Shown: positions 52,937 through 62,218 of the stretch, in pieces | Position numbering within the stretch: position 1 is the stretch's first letter | Layout of the letters: every line of letters begins with the position of its first letter | Source of the DNA: Rhizobium hidalgonense | GTDB lineage: Bacteria > Pseudomonadota > Alphaproteobacteria > Rhizobiales > Rhizobiaceae | DNA length: 64,000 nucleotides | Assembly (NCBI RefSeq): GCF_002914525.1 | Contig: NZ_LODW01000050.1 | Span: 62,001 to 126,000, forward strand | Direction: 5' to 3' | The notes under the pieces: model-generated | Told to the model about the DNA's origin: nothing | Databases searched by the model: none | What the model saw: only the letters and a program-made list of their open reading frames with translations | Position numbers and translations under genes: made by a program

Positions 52937-53911
52937 TCAGTCTGGCAGGATGGCCTTCTCGATCGTCCCGGAAATCCATTGGCGGACAAGGTCGTTTGCC
53001 CTTGCCGAAAGCTTCGTTGGCAACCGGTTGAAGCCATGGGGTGCCTCAGGAAAGATAATGCATTCGGCGTTGGCGCTTTGCTGCTGCCATTTCCGGCCCA
53101 TCGAAATGCTGTCGTCGACGATGGGGTCGAGCGCTCCGCCGATCAGGAGGGCGGGTGGCAGCCCCGACAGATCGGCAAAGAGCGGGCCTTTGGCCCTGCG
53201 CCCGGACAGGCTCGGCGTCAGCCGCTGAAGATTGCGCAGCGCAGACGGCCCATTAATCATAAGGCTCTTGTTGCTCGAACGCCGCAGGCTTTCCGATCCT
53301 GTCAGATCAAAGCAACCACACATTGAAACGAAGCCCGCAACCGCCGCTGCCTTCCCACGCTCACGCAAATGAAGAAGCGCCTCGGCAGCGAGATGCGCGC
53401 CGGACGACTCGCCGCCGAGGATGACGTGCTTGACCTGCAACTCGGCCAGATGCTCGATCAGCCACTCGACCGTGGCCGTACAGTCCTGGAGGGTCATGTC
53501 AAGCCGATCGTCGACTGCGTTATGGAAATCGACACTCACCACCAGCATTCCGCAAAGCCTTGCGATCGGGCAGGTGATGCCGTCATCGAGGCGTGCGTTT
53601 CCCATTACCCAGGCACCGCCATGGAAATGAACGTAAAGGCCACGCACTTGGCCATTTGAAACAATGGATCTCAATCCAGGCCGTCGGTCAGCGAACTGGG
53701 CGAATTCGATGCGGCGCGGCAATGGGTCAGGAACCAGCGCCTGTGCTGCCCGAACCAGGGCCTGGACCGTTTTGGCATTCCAGCGATGATCGGTGTGGTA
53801 ACGAGGAAGAAGGCTGAGGAGCGCGTTGAGCCGTCGGGCGCCGCGGAGATCATGGCTGGTAAGCGACATCAGTCTACCGCCCGCCGTCCTCTTGCTGGCA
53901 TCCCGCGTCAC
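52937..53911 (-). CDS. Alpha/beta hydrolase of the hormone-sensitive lipase family
   Basis: 324 residues if GTG 53911 is used (GTGA overlap with the DUF4142 stop), 310 if ATG 53869. Oxyanion motif HFHGGAWVMG, nucleophile in GGESSGAHLAAE, Asp in GALDPIVDD and His in APHGFNRLP. Family members hydrolyse short acyl esters. Coupling to a DUF4142 gene and manganese catalase hints at a stress role. Confidence 0.87.
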   Translation of the reverse strand: MTRDASKRTAGGRLMSLTSHDLRGARRLNALLSLLPRYHTDHRWNAKTVQALVRAAQALVPDPLPRRIEFAQFADRRPGLRSIVSNGQVRGLYVHFHGGAWVMGNARLDDGITCPIARLCGMLVVSVDFHNAVDDRLDMTLQDCTATVEWLIEHLAELQVKHVILGGESSGAHLAAEALLHLRERGKAAAVAGFVSMCGCFDLTGSESLRRSSNKSLMINGPSALRNLQRLTPSLSGRRAKGPLFADLSGLPPALLIGGALDPIVDDSISMGRKWQQQSANAECIIFPEAPHGFNRLPTKLSARANDLVRQWISGTIEKAILPD

Positions 53912-54405
53912 TTCGAAGTCAGCCCCTGGATCCTCGTCAGATGCATTCTGAGATCAGGTAGTATCTTCTGTGAGGCTCGTTTCAGGGCACCGTCAGGCCC
54001 GTTTTGCGAATAGTCTGTAAAGAGGGCCACGGCCTCTTCGTGCGCTGTCACTTGCGTCGAGAGATAGGCTTGATCGAAATTTTCCCGATTACTTTGCTGC
54101 AGTGCGTCAAGCTTCTTTTGATGCTCGTCGTCAAGAGCCGACGGCAGTTCAACGCCATCCTTCCTGGCAGCATCTGCTAAAGTCGGACCGGCGCGACCGT
54201 GATCTTTCAGCATGTCCGTGGCGAACTGCTTTGCATCTTCGGCCGCGCCTTTGGCGACTTCTATCTCCGCGGCCTTGAGCTCGAACATGTTGGCCGTCGC
54301 CGCGCGGGTTGCGAAATCGGTCGCCTTATGACGTGCGGCTTCATCGGCAGCCAAGGCGGGTGCTGCAATGGTGCAAATCAGGCAAGCTTGGATTATCAGC
54401 CTCAT
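53908..54405 (-). CDS. DUF4142 exported protein
   Basis: 165 residues: signal peptide (1-20, ending ALAADE), then DUF4142 domain (DFATRAATANMFELKAAEIEVAKG...FATDMLKDHGRAG). Paralogue of 11154-11681. Middle gene of the catalase-DUF4142-hydrolase operon; 62 bases after the catalase stop. Confidence 0.88.
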   Translation of the reverse strand: MRLIIQACLICTIAAPALAADEAARHKATDFATRAATANMFELKAAEIEVAKGAAEDAKQFATDMLKDHGRAGPTLADAARKDGVELPSALDDEHQKKLDALQQSNRENFDQAYLSTQVTAHEEAVALFTDYSQNGPDGALKRASQKILPDLRMHLTRIQGLTSK

Positions 54406-54467
54406 CGTCGTTCTCCGGGTGCTTAGGGTAGAAGGCGGACGAAAGGGTATCGTCCGCCGAAATCGGC

Positions 54468-55292
54468 TCAGATCTGCTCGGCTTGCGCCCCGCTATTGGG
54501 CTTTGCGGGTGCGAGAACGGGCTTTTCCCCCATGGGCTGGGGCACGATCGTCTTGAAACTCCCCTTGCCGTCGATCGACCGCCCTTCGGACCAGCGTCCG
54601 GGTGCCGGCTCGCTGCCGTCCCGCTGGAATCCGAGATAGGCGTAGCTGAAGTCCTGCATCTCCTGCTCCTGCGAAAAACTATTGGGGATGGGGAAGACCT
54701 TTGAAGCCCCACCAAGCTCCTCAAGCGCCGCCATCCATTGGTTTTGGTGCATGGTGTCGCGGGCGATGAGGTAGGAAAGCATCTGTTTCATGCCGGGATC
54801 GGTGGTCAGGTTAAACAGTCGCGTCGCCAGCACACGTCCAGTGGATTCTGCCGCGACGTTGGCAGTCATGTCGGCTGCGATATTGCCGCTGGCATAGATG
54901 TGAGACATGTCGAAGGGGACGCCGTCGGAATCCACCGGCATCGCGGAGAGCCCCGCCGAAAGAAGATTTTTCATATTCAACCCGCCAAGGACGGCGCTCG
55001 CCACGGGGTCGCGCGCAACCTCGTCCTTGACCGAGACAGGCGCGCCTTCGAGATTGAGCGCAACTGCGGTCGCCAGCATCTCGATATGCCCGAGTTCTTC
55101 CGCGGCCGTGTTCATCAGCAGGTCGCGAAATTTTGGATTGCCGCGGGCCCCGCAGGCTTGAAAGAAATATTGCATGGCAACGCGGATTTCACCTTCGACA
55201 CCGCCGATGGCTTGCTGCAACGCACGAGCAAACTGGGGATCGGGGATCTCCACTCGCACCGGGAATTGCAGCTTTCCGTCCGTGTAAAACAT
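54468..55292 (-). CDS. Manganese catalase
   Basis: 274 residues, full length. Dimanganese ligands are in place: Glu35, Glu66, His69, Glu149 and His182 (EIRVAMQYFF, AAEELGHIEM, AAESTGR, TMHQNQW). It destroys hydrogen peroxide in the cytoplasm without haem. Starts MFYTDGKLQFPVRVEIPDPQ. An EcfG-type promoter lies 74 bases upstream, divergent from that of the DUF892 gene. Confidence 0.93.
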   Translation of the reverse strand: MFYTDGKLQFPVRVEIPDPQFARALQQAIGGVEGEIRVAMQYFFQACGARGNPKFRDLLMNTAAEELGHIEMLATAVALNLEGAPVSVKDEVARDPVASAVLGGLNMKNLLSAGLSAMPVDSDGVPFDMSHIYASGNIAADMTANVAAESTGRVLATRLFNLTTDPGMKQMLSYLIARDTMHQNQWMAALEELGGASKVFPIPNSFSQEQEMQDFSYAYLGFQRDGSEPAPGRWSEGRSIDGKGSFKTIVPQPMGEKPVLAPAKPNSGAQAEQI

Positions 55293-55366
55293 TGATCTCT
55301 CCTATTGAGTATTGAGCTTTCTTCGCGGGTCGGCACCGACACCACAAGCACGTCAGACGCCGCCCC

Positions 55367-55391
55367 AACAATGAAACCGCGAGACGGTTCC
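55367..55391 (-). promoter_or_regulatory. EcfG-type promoter of the catalase operon
   Basis: Minus strand GGAAC (complement of 55387-55391), 16 bases, TGTT (complement of 55367-55370). Confidence 0.5.
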
Positions 55392-55442
55392 CGTCGCCCG
55401 GAGAGATCCCTCAGTTTGTTGCCAATAGAGACTGAATTTGCG

Positions 55443-55467
55443 GGAACCCAGTTGGCCGTTTGCGGTT
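55443..55467 (+). promoter_or_regulatory. EcfG-type promoter of the DUF892 gene
   Basis: GGAAC (55443-55447), 16 bases, GGTT (55464-55467), 27 bases before ATG 55495. Confidence 0.65.
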
Positions 55468-55494
55468 AGGCCTCGCCAACAAGGAGGACCGAAA

Positions 55495-56007
55495 ATGCCG
55501 GCGACCGAAATTCGTGACGTCTTCGTCACAGGTTTGAGAAACGCACACGCCATGGAAAACCAGGCTCTTAGCATCATGAAGCCGCAATTGAAGCGGATCG
55601 AGAATTACCCTGAGGTGGCCGAAAAGCTCGATCAGCACATCCGCGAGACCGACGCGCAGATCGTGCGCCTCGAGGATATTCTGGACGGCTTGGATGAGGA
55701 TAAGTCGACGCTAAAGGACCTGGCGCTCTCGTTTACCGGGTCGATGGCAGCACTTGGCCATACGGTTGCCGATGATGAAATTCTGAAAAATTCCTTCGCC
55801 AATTTCGCCTTCGAAAATTTTGAAGCCGCAGCCTACAAGTCGCTGCTGACGGTCGCCGAGGCAGGCGGGTACGGCGCAGCCGTGACTCGCCTTCAGGAAA
55901 ATTTGGCCGAGGAGCTGGCGATGGCGGAATGGCTCAACGACAATGTGGTGGCCCTGACCACGAAGTTCCTCGCCTTGCGTCAAGTTGGCGAGACAGCAAA
56001 GGTTTAG
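55495..56007 (+). CDS. DUF892 ferritin-like protein (YciE type)
   Basis: 170 residues: MPATEIRDVFVTGLRNAHAMENQALSIMKPQLKRI, four-helix ferritin-like fold with Glu/His residues for a di-metal site. AAGGAGGA before ATG 55495 decides the start over 55438. Paralogue of 21396-21902. Divergent from manganese catalase, each with its own stress-type promoter. Confidence 0.9.
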   Translation: MPATEIRDVFVTGLRNAHAMENQALSIMKPQLKRIENYPEVAEKLDQHIRETDAQIVRLEDILDGLDEDKSTLKDLALSFTGSMAALGHTVADDEILKNSFANFAFENFEAAAYKSLLTVAEAGGYGAAVTRLQENLAEELAMAEWLNDNVVALTTKFLALRQVGETAKV

Positions 56008-56261
56008 GATCGAAATGCGTGAACCGGATTTCTTTGCCGAGAAGGACCTTGCGCCGCAATGGAATTGGGGTACGGCACCAGCGCTATAGCCGCCGAGTCA
56101 AGTCGTCTTGGTCCAGTTCCGTGAACTCGTTTCACTATCCGTTGCTTGGTCGGCTCTAGCCGTCGAGTGGTTGAGTGTGCCCGCAGGACTGATCCGGCGC
56201 TTGGACACTACGTCCGGGCGGCTTGGCGTGTCACGAAGCTCGCGATGGGGCACACGCATGA

Positions 56262-56804
56262 TCAGTCTATAAGGTGGTTGCCGAGTAGCAACAGCAGGGA
56301 CTCACGGGCACGGCTGACACGGCTCTTTAAAGTTCCGATCCGACACCCGCAGATCTTGGCGGCGTCTTCGTAGCTCGTCCCGGCAGCCACCAGAACCAGG
56401 GCGCGGCGCCTGTCCTCGGATAGGAGCGTCAGCGCCTTTTGCAGCTCCCGCTCACGGAGGGCCCACTCCTGCGTCGGCGCGACCGAAGCATGTTCCAGTA
56501 GCACGTCCATTGCGACCGGCTCGCGTTTTTGCCGCCGATAGTTGGTGCAGAACGTGTTCCGAAGAATGGTGAAAAGCCATGATTTGAGGGAGGTCCCTGG
56601 ATGATAGTGATGAAGGGAGTTCAGCGCCTTCAACAGGGTCTCCTGTACAAGATCGTCGATGTCGTCATCGTTGCGCAGGAACCTGCGGGCGAAGGCACGC
56701 AAAGCGGGCGTCAGCTCAACGATTTCTGCTTCAGTCGCAGATGCCTGTTCGGTTGCTATTTTTTTGCTATTGGACGCGGGATGTATCATGGACAAAGATG
56801 TCAT
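56262..56804 (-). CDS. ECF sigma factor, EcfG (RpoE2-like) type
   Basis: 180 residues. Region 2: LRAFARRFLRNDDDIDDLVQETLLKALN; region 2.4: GTSLKSWLFTILRNTFCTNYRRQKRE; region 4: TSYEDAAKICGCRIGTLKSRVSRARESLL. These are close to the RpoE2/EcfG group that controls the alphaproteobacterial general stress response. No NepR anti-sigma or PhyR gene is adjacent, so it may be an extra, orphan EcfG copy. Start 56804 (MTSLSMIHP) is preferred over 56840. Its likely targets carry the GGAAC-type promoters in this window. Confidence 0.85.
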   Translation of the reverse strand: MTSLSMIHPASNSKKIATEQASATEAEIVELTPALRAFARRFLRNDDDIDDLVQETLLKALNSLHHYHPGTSLKSWLFTILRNTFCTNYRRQKREPVAMDVLLEHASVAPTQEWALRERELQKALTLLSEDRRRALVLVAAGTSYEDAAKICGCRIGTLKSRVSRARESLLLLLGNHLID

Positions 56805-56840
56805 TGTTCTCTCCTGGGATGAGAGGAAAGTTCCTGACAA

Positions 56841-57213
56841 TCCATTCGTTGCGGTACGATACCGAACGGACGCCGCCGTTGCCGTCTTTGGTCGGGATGC
56901 CCTCCCCCGGCTGGCACAACAGCGAACTTGATCCCCTCAAGACTGCGACGTCGACGATTTCCTTGAGGTCCATGCCTCGGCCTCTGGGAAGAAGAGAAAG
57001 CAGCTGGCGCGCCACATCTTGAAACAGGATGACACCACGGTTGGTAAGACGTGCTTTAGAATCGAAACCGGCTCGTCAAATCATCGTTCCGGCGATCAAC
57101 CCTGCCGCGATCTGGCCGACTTTCGGGGCAGGACCGCCTCTATTTTCCCACCCGGACTGGGCGTTCGTTGACCGTTGCCTGCCGCGGAGGTTACGGCCAA
57201 AGCCACCCCGTGA
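56841..57213. other. Gene-free stretch
   Basis: Sequence upstream of the sigma factor and downstream of the exporter gene. I see no credible gene and no GGAAC-N16-nGTT motif here. Confidence 0.5.
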
Positions 57214-58158
57214 TCATCTGTGGCGCTGAAGGCCCGTAGCACTCCTCTCCGAAATGCGTGAAATGCGGTCGCCGGATAGGCAGATCGCCGCGGCGAGGAT
57301 CATCAGGGCCATTCCGATAAATCTCTGCGGTTCCGCGGGTTCGTCGGCGAAGACCACGCCGACTGAGACCGCAATGGCAGGAGACACGAAAGCGAAGCTG
57401 CCTGCCCTTGCGGGGCCGATGTCACGCAGGAGCTGGATATAGATGCTGTAGCCGAGCAGCGAGCCGAAGACGACCAGAAACAGCCACCCTGCGACCGCCT
57501 GCCACTCCCACGGCGCGACAAGGCTTTCAGCCGAGCGAGGCTCTATTGTCAGCGAGGCAATCAGCAATAGGCTCCCGCCGATCAGCGTCGTCAAACCGCA
57601 AAGGCGCGCGCTGCCGCACTTCGATATCAGGGGTTTTGCCAGCACCGACCCCCAGGCCGACGATATGGCTGCCCAAGCGATGGCGACTAGCCCGAGCATC
57701 GGCAAGCCTGTCTCAAGCCCAGCCAGATCTATGGACGGCGCGAAAAGAAGGCAAAGGCCACCAGCTCCAAGCAGCATCGCGAAAGCACGCAGGCTATTCC
57801 ACTGCTCTTCTCCCAGGGCGATGCCGAATGCGAGCAGCGCAAGTGGCGTCAGCGACATCTCCAGAACCGCAGCGGTTCCTGAAGGTACGAACTGCATGCC
57901 CCAGAACAACGGGCCATAGCAAAGTGTGATCATCAGCAGGCTGACAATGAAGAGGCGTTTCTTATCCCCCTTGGCGAAGGCACGTCTTTGTCCTCTCGCC
58001 CAGGCCCATGCGATGAACGCAGCACCTGCCACCATGAATCGCGTTGCGGCAAACATCATCGGGGGCACGTATTCAACGCCAAGTTTTACGGCGATCCAGG
58101 TCAGCCCCCATACGAAGCACAAAACCGTGAATTTCAAGAGATTACGGGCGGACAACAT
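57214..58158 (-). CDS. EamA/DMT-family exporter
   Basis: 314 residues, ten helices in two EamA repeats (FVWGLTWIAVKLGVEYVPPMMFAATRF; later GLVAIAWAAISSAWGSVL). Exporters of this family move amino acids or metabolites. Divergent from the CGNR regulator with a 76-base gap, a usual arrangement for a regulator and its target. Substrate unknown. Confidence 0.9.
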   Translation of the reverse strand: MLSARNLLKFTVLCFVWGLTWIAVKLGVEYVPPMMFAATRFMVAGAAFIAWAWARGQRRAFAKGDKKRLFIVSLLMITLCYGPLFWGMQFVPSGTAAVLEMSLTPLALLAFGIALGEEQWNSLRAFAMLLGAGGLCLLFAPSIDLAGLETGLPMLGLVAIAWAAISSAWGSVLAKPLISKCGSARLCGLTTLIGGSLLLIASLTIEPRSAESLVAPWEWQAVAGWLFLVVFGSLLGYSIYIQLLRDIGPARAGSFAFVSPAIAVSVGVVFADEPAEPQRFIGMALMILAAAICLSGDRISRISERSATGLQRHR

Positions 58159-58234
58159 GGTGCGACCTTGTGGTTGTTACGGTTAAAGCTTATTTATACC
58201 GTTACAACCTTATTCCTCGGGAGTTGTTCCAGGC

Positions 58235-58846
58235 ATGGCCACCTCGACAGCTGACATGCGCCTGAGCGGCGGTCATCCTGCCCTCGACCTCGCCAACACC
58301 GTCGACAGCAGGCGCGGCCGCTGGGGGCCAGATCTTCTGCGGTCATTCGATGATCTGCTTGTCTTGGCGGACCGACTAAACCTCATCGACCGGCGAGCGG
58401 TGTCGCGGCTTCACAGCCTGGCGGAAAGCGATCCGCCGAAGGCGGCTGCAGCGCATGCGGATGCTCTTACGCTGCGTGAATCGATCCACCGGCTCTTTCT
58501 TAGTGAGGACGCTGGACAGCCCTACCCGGTCGAAAATCTGCGCCTGGTGGAGAATTGCGCACGTCGCGGCCGATGCCATCAGCGCCTTGCAGAACATGAA
58601 GGCGGCTATGCGTGGGCTTTACCTTTTGACGATCTTGCGCAACTGGCTCAGCTCTTCGCGATCAAGGCGGTCGATCTGGTGACGGAGCGCAATCGGCGGC
58701 GAGCGGTGCGAGAATGCACGGGCAACAATTGTGGGTGGCTATTTCTTGATCATTCCAAAAGCGGACGACGAATGTGGTGTTCAGACGCGACCTGCGGCAG
58801 CCACGCCCGCATCAAACGCTTCCGATCCCGGATGAAAGGCAAATAG
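58235..58846 (+). CDS. CGNR zinc-finger transcription regulator
   Basis: 203 residues: N-terminal ABATE domain (GGHPALDLANTVDSRRGRWGPDLL) and C-terminal CGNR zinc finger (ECTGNNCGWLFLDHSKSGRRMWCS...CGSHARIKRFR). Family members are stress- or ligand-responsive regulators. It likely controls the EamA gene beside it. Confidence 0.9.
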   Translation: MATSTADMRLSGGHPALDLANTVDSRRGRWGPDLLRSFDDLLVLADRLNLIDRRAVSRLHSLAESDPPKAAAAHADALTLRESIHRLFLSEDAGQPYPVENLRLVENCARRGRCHQRLAEHEGGYAWALPFDDLAQLAQLFAIKAVDLVTERNRRRAVRECTGNNCGWLFLDHSKSGRRMWCSDATCGSHARIKRFRSRMKGK

Positions 58847-59273
58847 GTTTGCAGCAGCGCTGGGAAGCACAATACCGGCTCTCATGCTCGCAGTTTTGTG
58901 CATCAGCTCTTATCCCTGGCCAAACCCACGCATTTGGCCGCGCTTCCATACCTGTCAGATGGCGCCGTCGTGATCGCCGTAGATCAAGCTTTTGGCGATG
59001 TGTCGTTTCGCCGGTTATTGACCGGCCTCATTCTCGGATTGGCCTTATTGCAGCTTCCGGCCAGGAAGCCGGACAAACCGATGCCATAGCCTCGAACGGA
59101 TCGAGCATTGAGCTACCGTCTCTGATGTGGTGAGCGATCCGCACACCGTAACGGGAAGGAAGTCGGCGGCGATCACCTCTATCCCGGTGAAGAACCGCGA
59201 GAGGATGTTCCAGCGCCGTTCTCGGCGTTTGGGGTATTGCCGCTTCGGAATCGGCGATCCTGCCCGATCCCTT
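58847..59273. other. Gene-free stretch between the regulator and the Nramp-like gene
   Basis: A 63-residue plus-strand frame (58898-59089) with one hydrophobic end exists but lacks a clear ribosome site and domain; I do not call it. Confidence 0.4.
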
Positions 59274-60551
59274 TTAAAGCAAGAGCATGCCGAGGGTGCT
59301 CACAGCCATGGCCATCGCCGTGAAAGCGCTGATGTAGACCATCCAAGGTGGTGCTTTGAGATCTCCCATGATGGCTGGGTTCCTGGCCATCAAGACCATG
59401 AGGATGATTATCGGCGTCGCCAGAACGCCATTGACGACCGCACTCCAGAACAGGGCGCGGATCGGATCAAGTCCCAGCATCGTGACTGCAACACTTCCAA
59501 TCGTCGCGATCACGACCGTGGCGTAGAAAGCCTTAGCGTCCTTGAGCTTCTTGTCGAGCCCTTCGGGCCAGCCGAAGCACTCTGCAACGGCATAAGCCGC
59601 CGAACCCGCCAGAACCGGGACTGCGAGCAGGCCCGTCCCGATGATCCCCGCCGCAAAAATCGCGAATGCGAAATTCCCTGCAACTGGCTTGAGCGCCGCG
59701 GCTGCCTGCGCCGAGGTTTCGATGTCGGTTTCGCCATTGGCGTGCAAAGTCGCGCCGGCCGCAACGATGATGCAGAGAGCGACGATATTCGAGAAGCCCA
59801 TCCCCACCATGGTATCCATTCGAATGCGGCCGAGTTCCGGCCCTGCCGCTTCCGGATTCCGTCGCAGCCGGGCAAGCTTCCTGTTCCTCAATTCCTCGAC
59901 CTCCTCCCCGGCCTGCCAAAAGAACAGGTACGGGCTAATGGTGGTGCCGAGGATGGCGACGATCGCGGTGAAGTGGTCACCATTCAACTCGAATTTCGGC
60001 ACTAAAAGTCCGCCCAGCGCCTCGCCCCAAGGCACTTCCGCCACGAGAACCACTGCAACGTAGGCAAATAGCGAAAGCGTCAACCACTTCAGGACATTGA
60101 CGTAAGCGGGATATGGTACGAAAACTTGGATCGTCGCGCAAAGGATGCCGAACAGCAGGGCGTAGACAACCTCCGGACCACCGACCAGGAGCCGGAGCGC
60201 AGCTCCCATGGCGGCAAGGTCGGCGCCGATGTTGATGAAGTTCGCGATGAACAATAGGACCATCGCGCCGTAGGCGAACCAGCGGTGGTAATGGAGCTTG
60301 AGGTTCTTGGCGAGGCCCTTTCCTGACACGGCCCCGATGCCTGCGCTCAATCCCTGGACCGCCGTCATCAGCGGGTAGCTGAACAGCATGGTCCAGCCCA
60401 GAGTAAAACCAAACTGAGCACCCACCTGACTGTAAGTGGCAATGCCGCTTGGGTCGTCGTCGGCGGCTCCCGTGATCAGTCCTGGACCCAACGCCCTCAG
60501 AAAGCTGGCGTTTCGCTTGGGAGACGTGTTTTCGATGGACGACGATACCAT
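59274..60551 (-). CDS. Nramp-related membrane transporter
   Basis: About 425 residues from ATG 60551, eleven helices. Helix 1 carries DDDPSGIATYSQ (Asp33) in place of the Nramp DPGN, and helix 6 has GTTISPYLFFW in place of the Met-containing metal site. These changes are typical of Nramp-related carriers with altered metal choice (Mg, Al-type) or unknown substrate. The frame opens at 60782; the extra 77 residues are not membrane-like, and the exact start is uncertain (60551 or 60569). Confidence 0.85.
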   Translation of the reverse strand: MVSSSIENTSPKRNASFLRALGPGLITGAADDDPSGIATYSQVGAQFGFTLGWTMLFSYPLMTAVQGLSAGIGAVSGKGLAKNLKLHYHRWFAYGAMVLLFIANFINIGADLAAMGAALRLLVGGPEVVYALLFGILCATIQVFVPYPAYVNVLKWLTLSLFAYVAVVLVAEVPWGEALGGLLVPKFELNGDHFTAIVAILGTTISPYLFFWQAGEEVEELRNRKLARLRRNPEAAGPELGRIRMDTMVGMGFSNIVALCIIVAAGATLHANGETDIETSAQAAAALKPVAGNFAFAIFAAGIIGTGLLAVPVLAGSAAYAVAECFGWPEGLDKKLKDAKAFYATVVIATIGSVAVTMLGLDPIRALFWSAVVNGVLATPIIILMVLMARNPAIMGDLKAPPWMVYISAFTAMAMAVSTLGMLLL

Positions 60552-60815
60552 GACAGAACCCGAGAGCATTTGGCCAGGAATGCCGGGAACTCGACCTTTG
60601 TTCCAAAGCTGCGCTTCTGACACCAAGCCCTTGCGTGACGATGCCCCTGCTCTGACGCCACGCGCCCATGCCTGCCGACGTTGCAACAACGCCCATCTTT
60701 CCCGGGCGATCTGGCGCATCAGTGAGTGCGCAAGCGTACGAACGAGCGCGTGGGGATCCGCCGAAAAGCGAATCATGATCATCTATATGGATCTGCGATC
60801 GAGGGGGTAGGCGTT

Positions 60816-61070
60816 ATGGGTGCTGCGAGTTTTATGCCGGGCTGCTTCTACTGGGCAAAATCGTCGAGGTTTTTCGACGGAAAGATTACCGTTGTTCAGG
60901 TCTCCACCATTTTCGGCGCAGAGCCTGACTACTGGACACTGGCACTCCTTGGTACGGATCAGCACGCTATGCCGAGCGATTTCGAAATTATCGCTCCTGC
61001 GGAGATGCCGGAAGATCAGGCTCATCAAGATGCAGCCGAAGAGCGCCCACTGCTTTGCCGATCGCGATGA
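60816..61070 (+). CDS. Small conserved-type protein
   Basis: 84 residues. The core FDGKITVVQVSTIFGAEPDYWTLALLGTDQHAMPSDFEII resembles short rhizobial proteins of unknown function. GAGGGGG lies about nine bases before ATG 60816; the next Met (60834) is also possible. Soluble. Confidence 0.65.
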   Translation: MGAASFMPGCFYWAKSSRFFDGKITVVQVSTIFGAEPDYWTLALLGTDQHAMPSDFEIIAPAEMPEDQAHQDAAEERPLLCRSR

Positions 61071-62098
61071 GATTGCGTTCAAGAGTTGTTCCTGCCAAGC
61101 GGGAGCAGGTATTACCCGTTAGCGACGACCCTCGGTTCTCGCAGAGCGAGATTATCGGGCGATATCGCTTCGACGTGTATTCGCTCAACCATTCTGCTCG
61201 AACTCAGACTTCCGTCCGATTGAAGATCAAAATATGTCTGCTATTTTTGCTCCTTGCTGATAATCAAAACTCAGCACGAGAAGGGTGCGTGCCCCTGATC
61301 CGGAGCACCCTTTTCAATCTCTTTCAGTAGGTGCTCAAGTTTCCGCCGCCGCGCGGCGCGGTATATTTCCATATTGGCTGGGTTCACACCCGTCGGCAAG
61401 CTTCTGGGTTCACACCCGTCGGCAAGCTTGACCCGGAATTGAATGCCGACCTGTGACAATTCCGCAAAACCGGCGGACAATCGTTCTTCCCGGACTGACG
61501 GCTGGTGCCATCGTCGCCTGGGCAAGCGACGGTGCTGTGGGATGGCTCCGGCATGGGCTGATGATCATGATCTCAGAGTTCACGGCGTTCCGCCTGCAAG
61601 GTGTCGGGCCGCACGGAGCGTCGCTTGGGAGCAGACCGAAAACCCCCGCACGACCCAACTCTGGGATTGGGTGGATCGCTAGGTGAAAAGGCGCGCGATC
61701 CGGAAGTGCTACCTCTCTCCCGCGATCCAATGCATTAACCTTACTGTCCTCCTGCTGTTCCCGTACGCTGCCGGACAAAAAAACGCCGTGTTGACGGTCT
61801 TTTCCGCCGCAGCCGGGTCGACAACCCAAAGCGACCTTTACCGTCGGCTACGATGCTTTGGACCGTGACGAAGTGATCTTTCGGAGAAATTGCCGAGATC
61901 TTCGCATTGGTCCTCGAACCTTGCGCGCCTTCAAAGTTCCCGCCGCCGGGAAACGAACCGCACACGCGATTGGCGGTTGTGGACTTCGCGGGTCCATTGC
62001 GCCTAGCATTTCCCTTTTGCTTGAATGCCAAGGGGCTGAAGTGCGGTTAGAGGATGGGCGTCCGATCCCCGGCATCGGTTCTGAATCAGATGTAGCCG
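61071..62098. other. Long stretch without a recognisable gene
   Basis: Several open frames overlap on both strands (for example 61453-61686 plus and 61741-62031 minus), none with a clear start, domain or consistent bias. It holds a 26-base tandem repeat. It may contain decayed sequence or an unrecognised gene. Confidence 0.4.
61378..61429. repeat. Perfect 26-base tandem duplication
   Basis: CTGGGTTCACACCCGTCGGC... occurs at 61378-61403 and again, identical, at 61404-61429. Only two copies. The copies contain a small palindrome (GGGTTCACACCC). Confidence 0.9.
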
Positions 62099-62123
62099 GG
62101 AACTTCCACAACACACCGTTGTT
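62099..62123 (+). promoter_or_regulatory. EcfG-type promoter of the dehydrogenase gene
   Basis: GGAAC (62099-62103), 16 bases, TGTT (62120-62123), 95 bases before ATG 62219. Confidence 0.45.
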
Positions 62124-62218
62124 TGTGGGCCTGGCAATGGGCGGCAATGCATCCTCGACACGGGGCATGGCAAAGCCCGCGTTACCAGCTATCGATGAAA
62201 CAGCGGCAGGAGACAGTG

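Noticed and set aside
59127..60005. 292-codon plus-strand frame rich in Arg/His
   Set aside because: Antisense shadow of the Nramp-related gene; no domain and biased composition.
61378..61429. Possible CRISPR array
   Set aside because: Only two copies, directly adjacent with no spacer.
61453..61686. 77-codon plus-strand frame with a hydrophobic stretch
   Set aside because: No ribosome site or family likeness; competing frames overlap on both strands.
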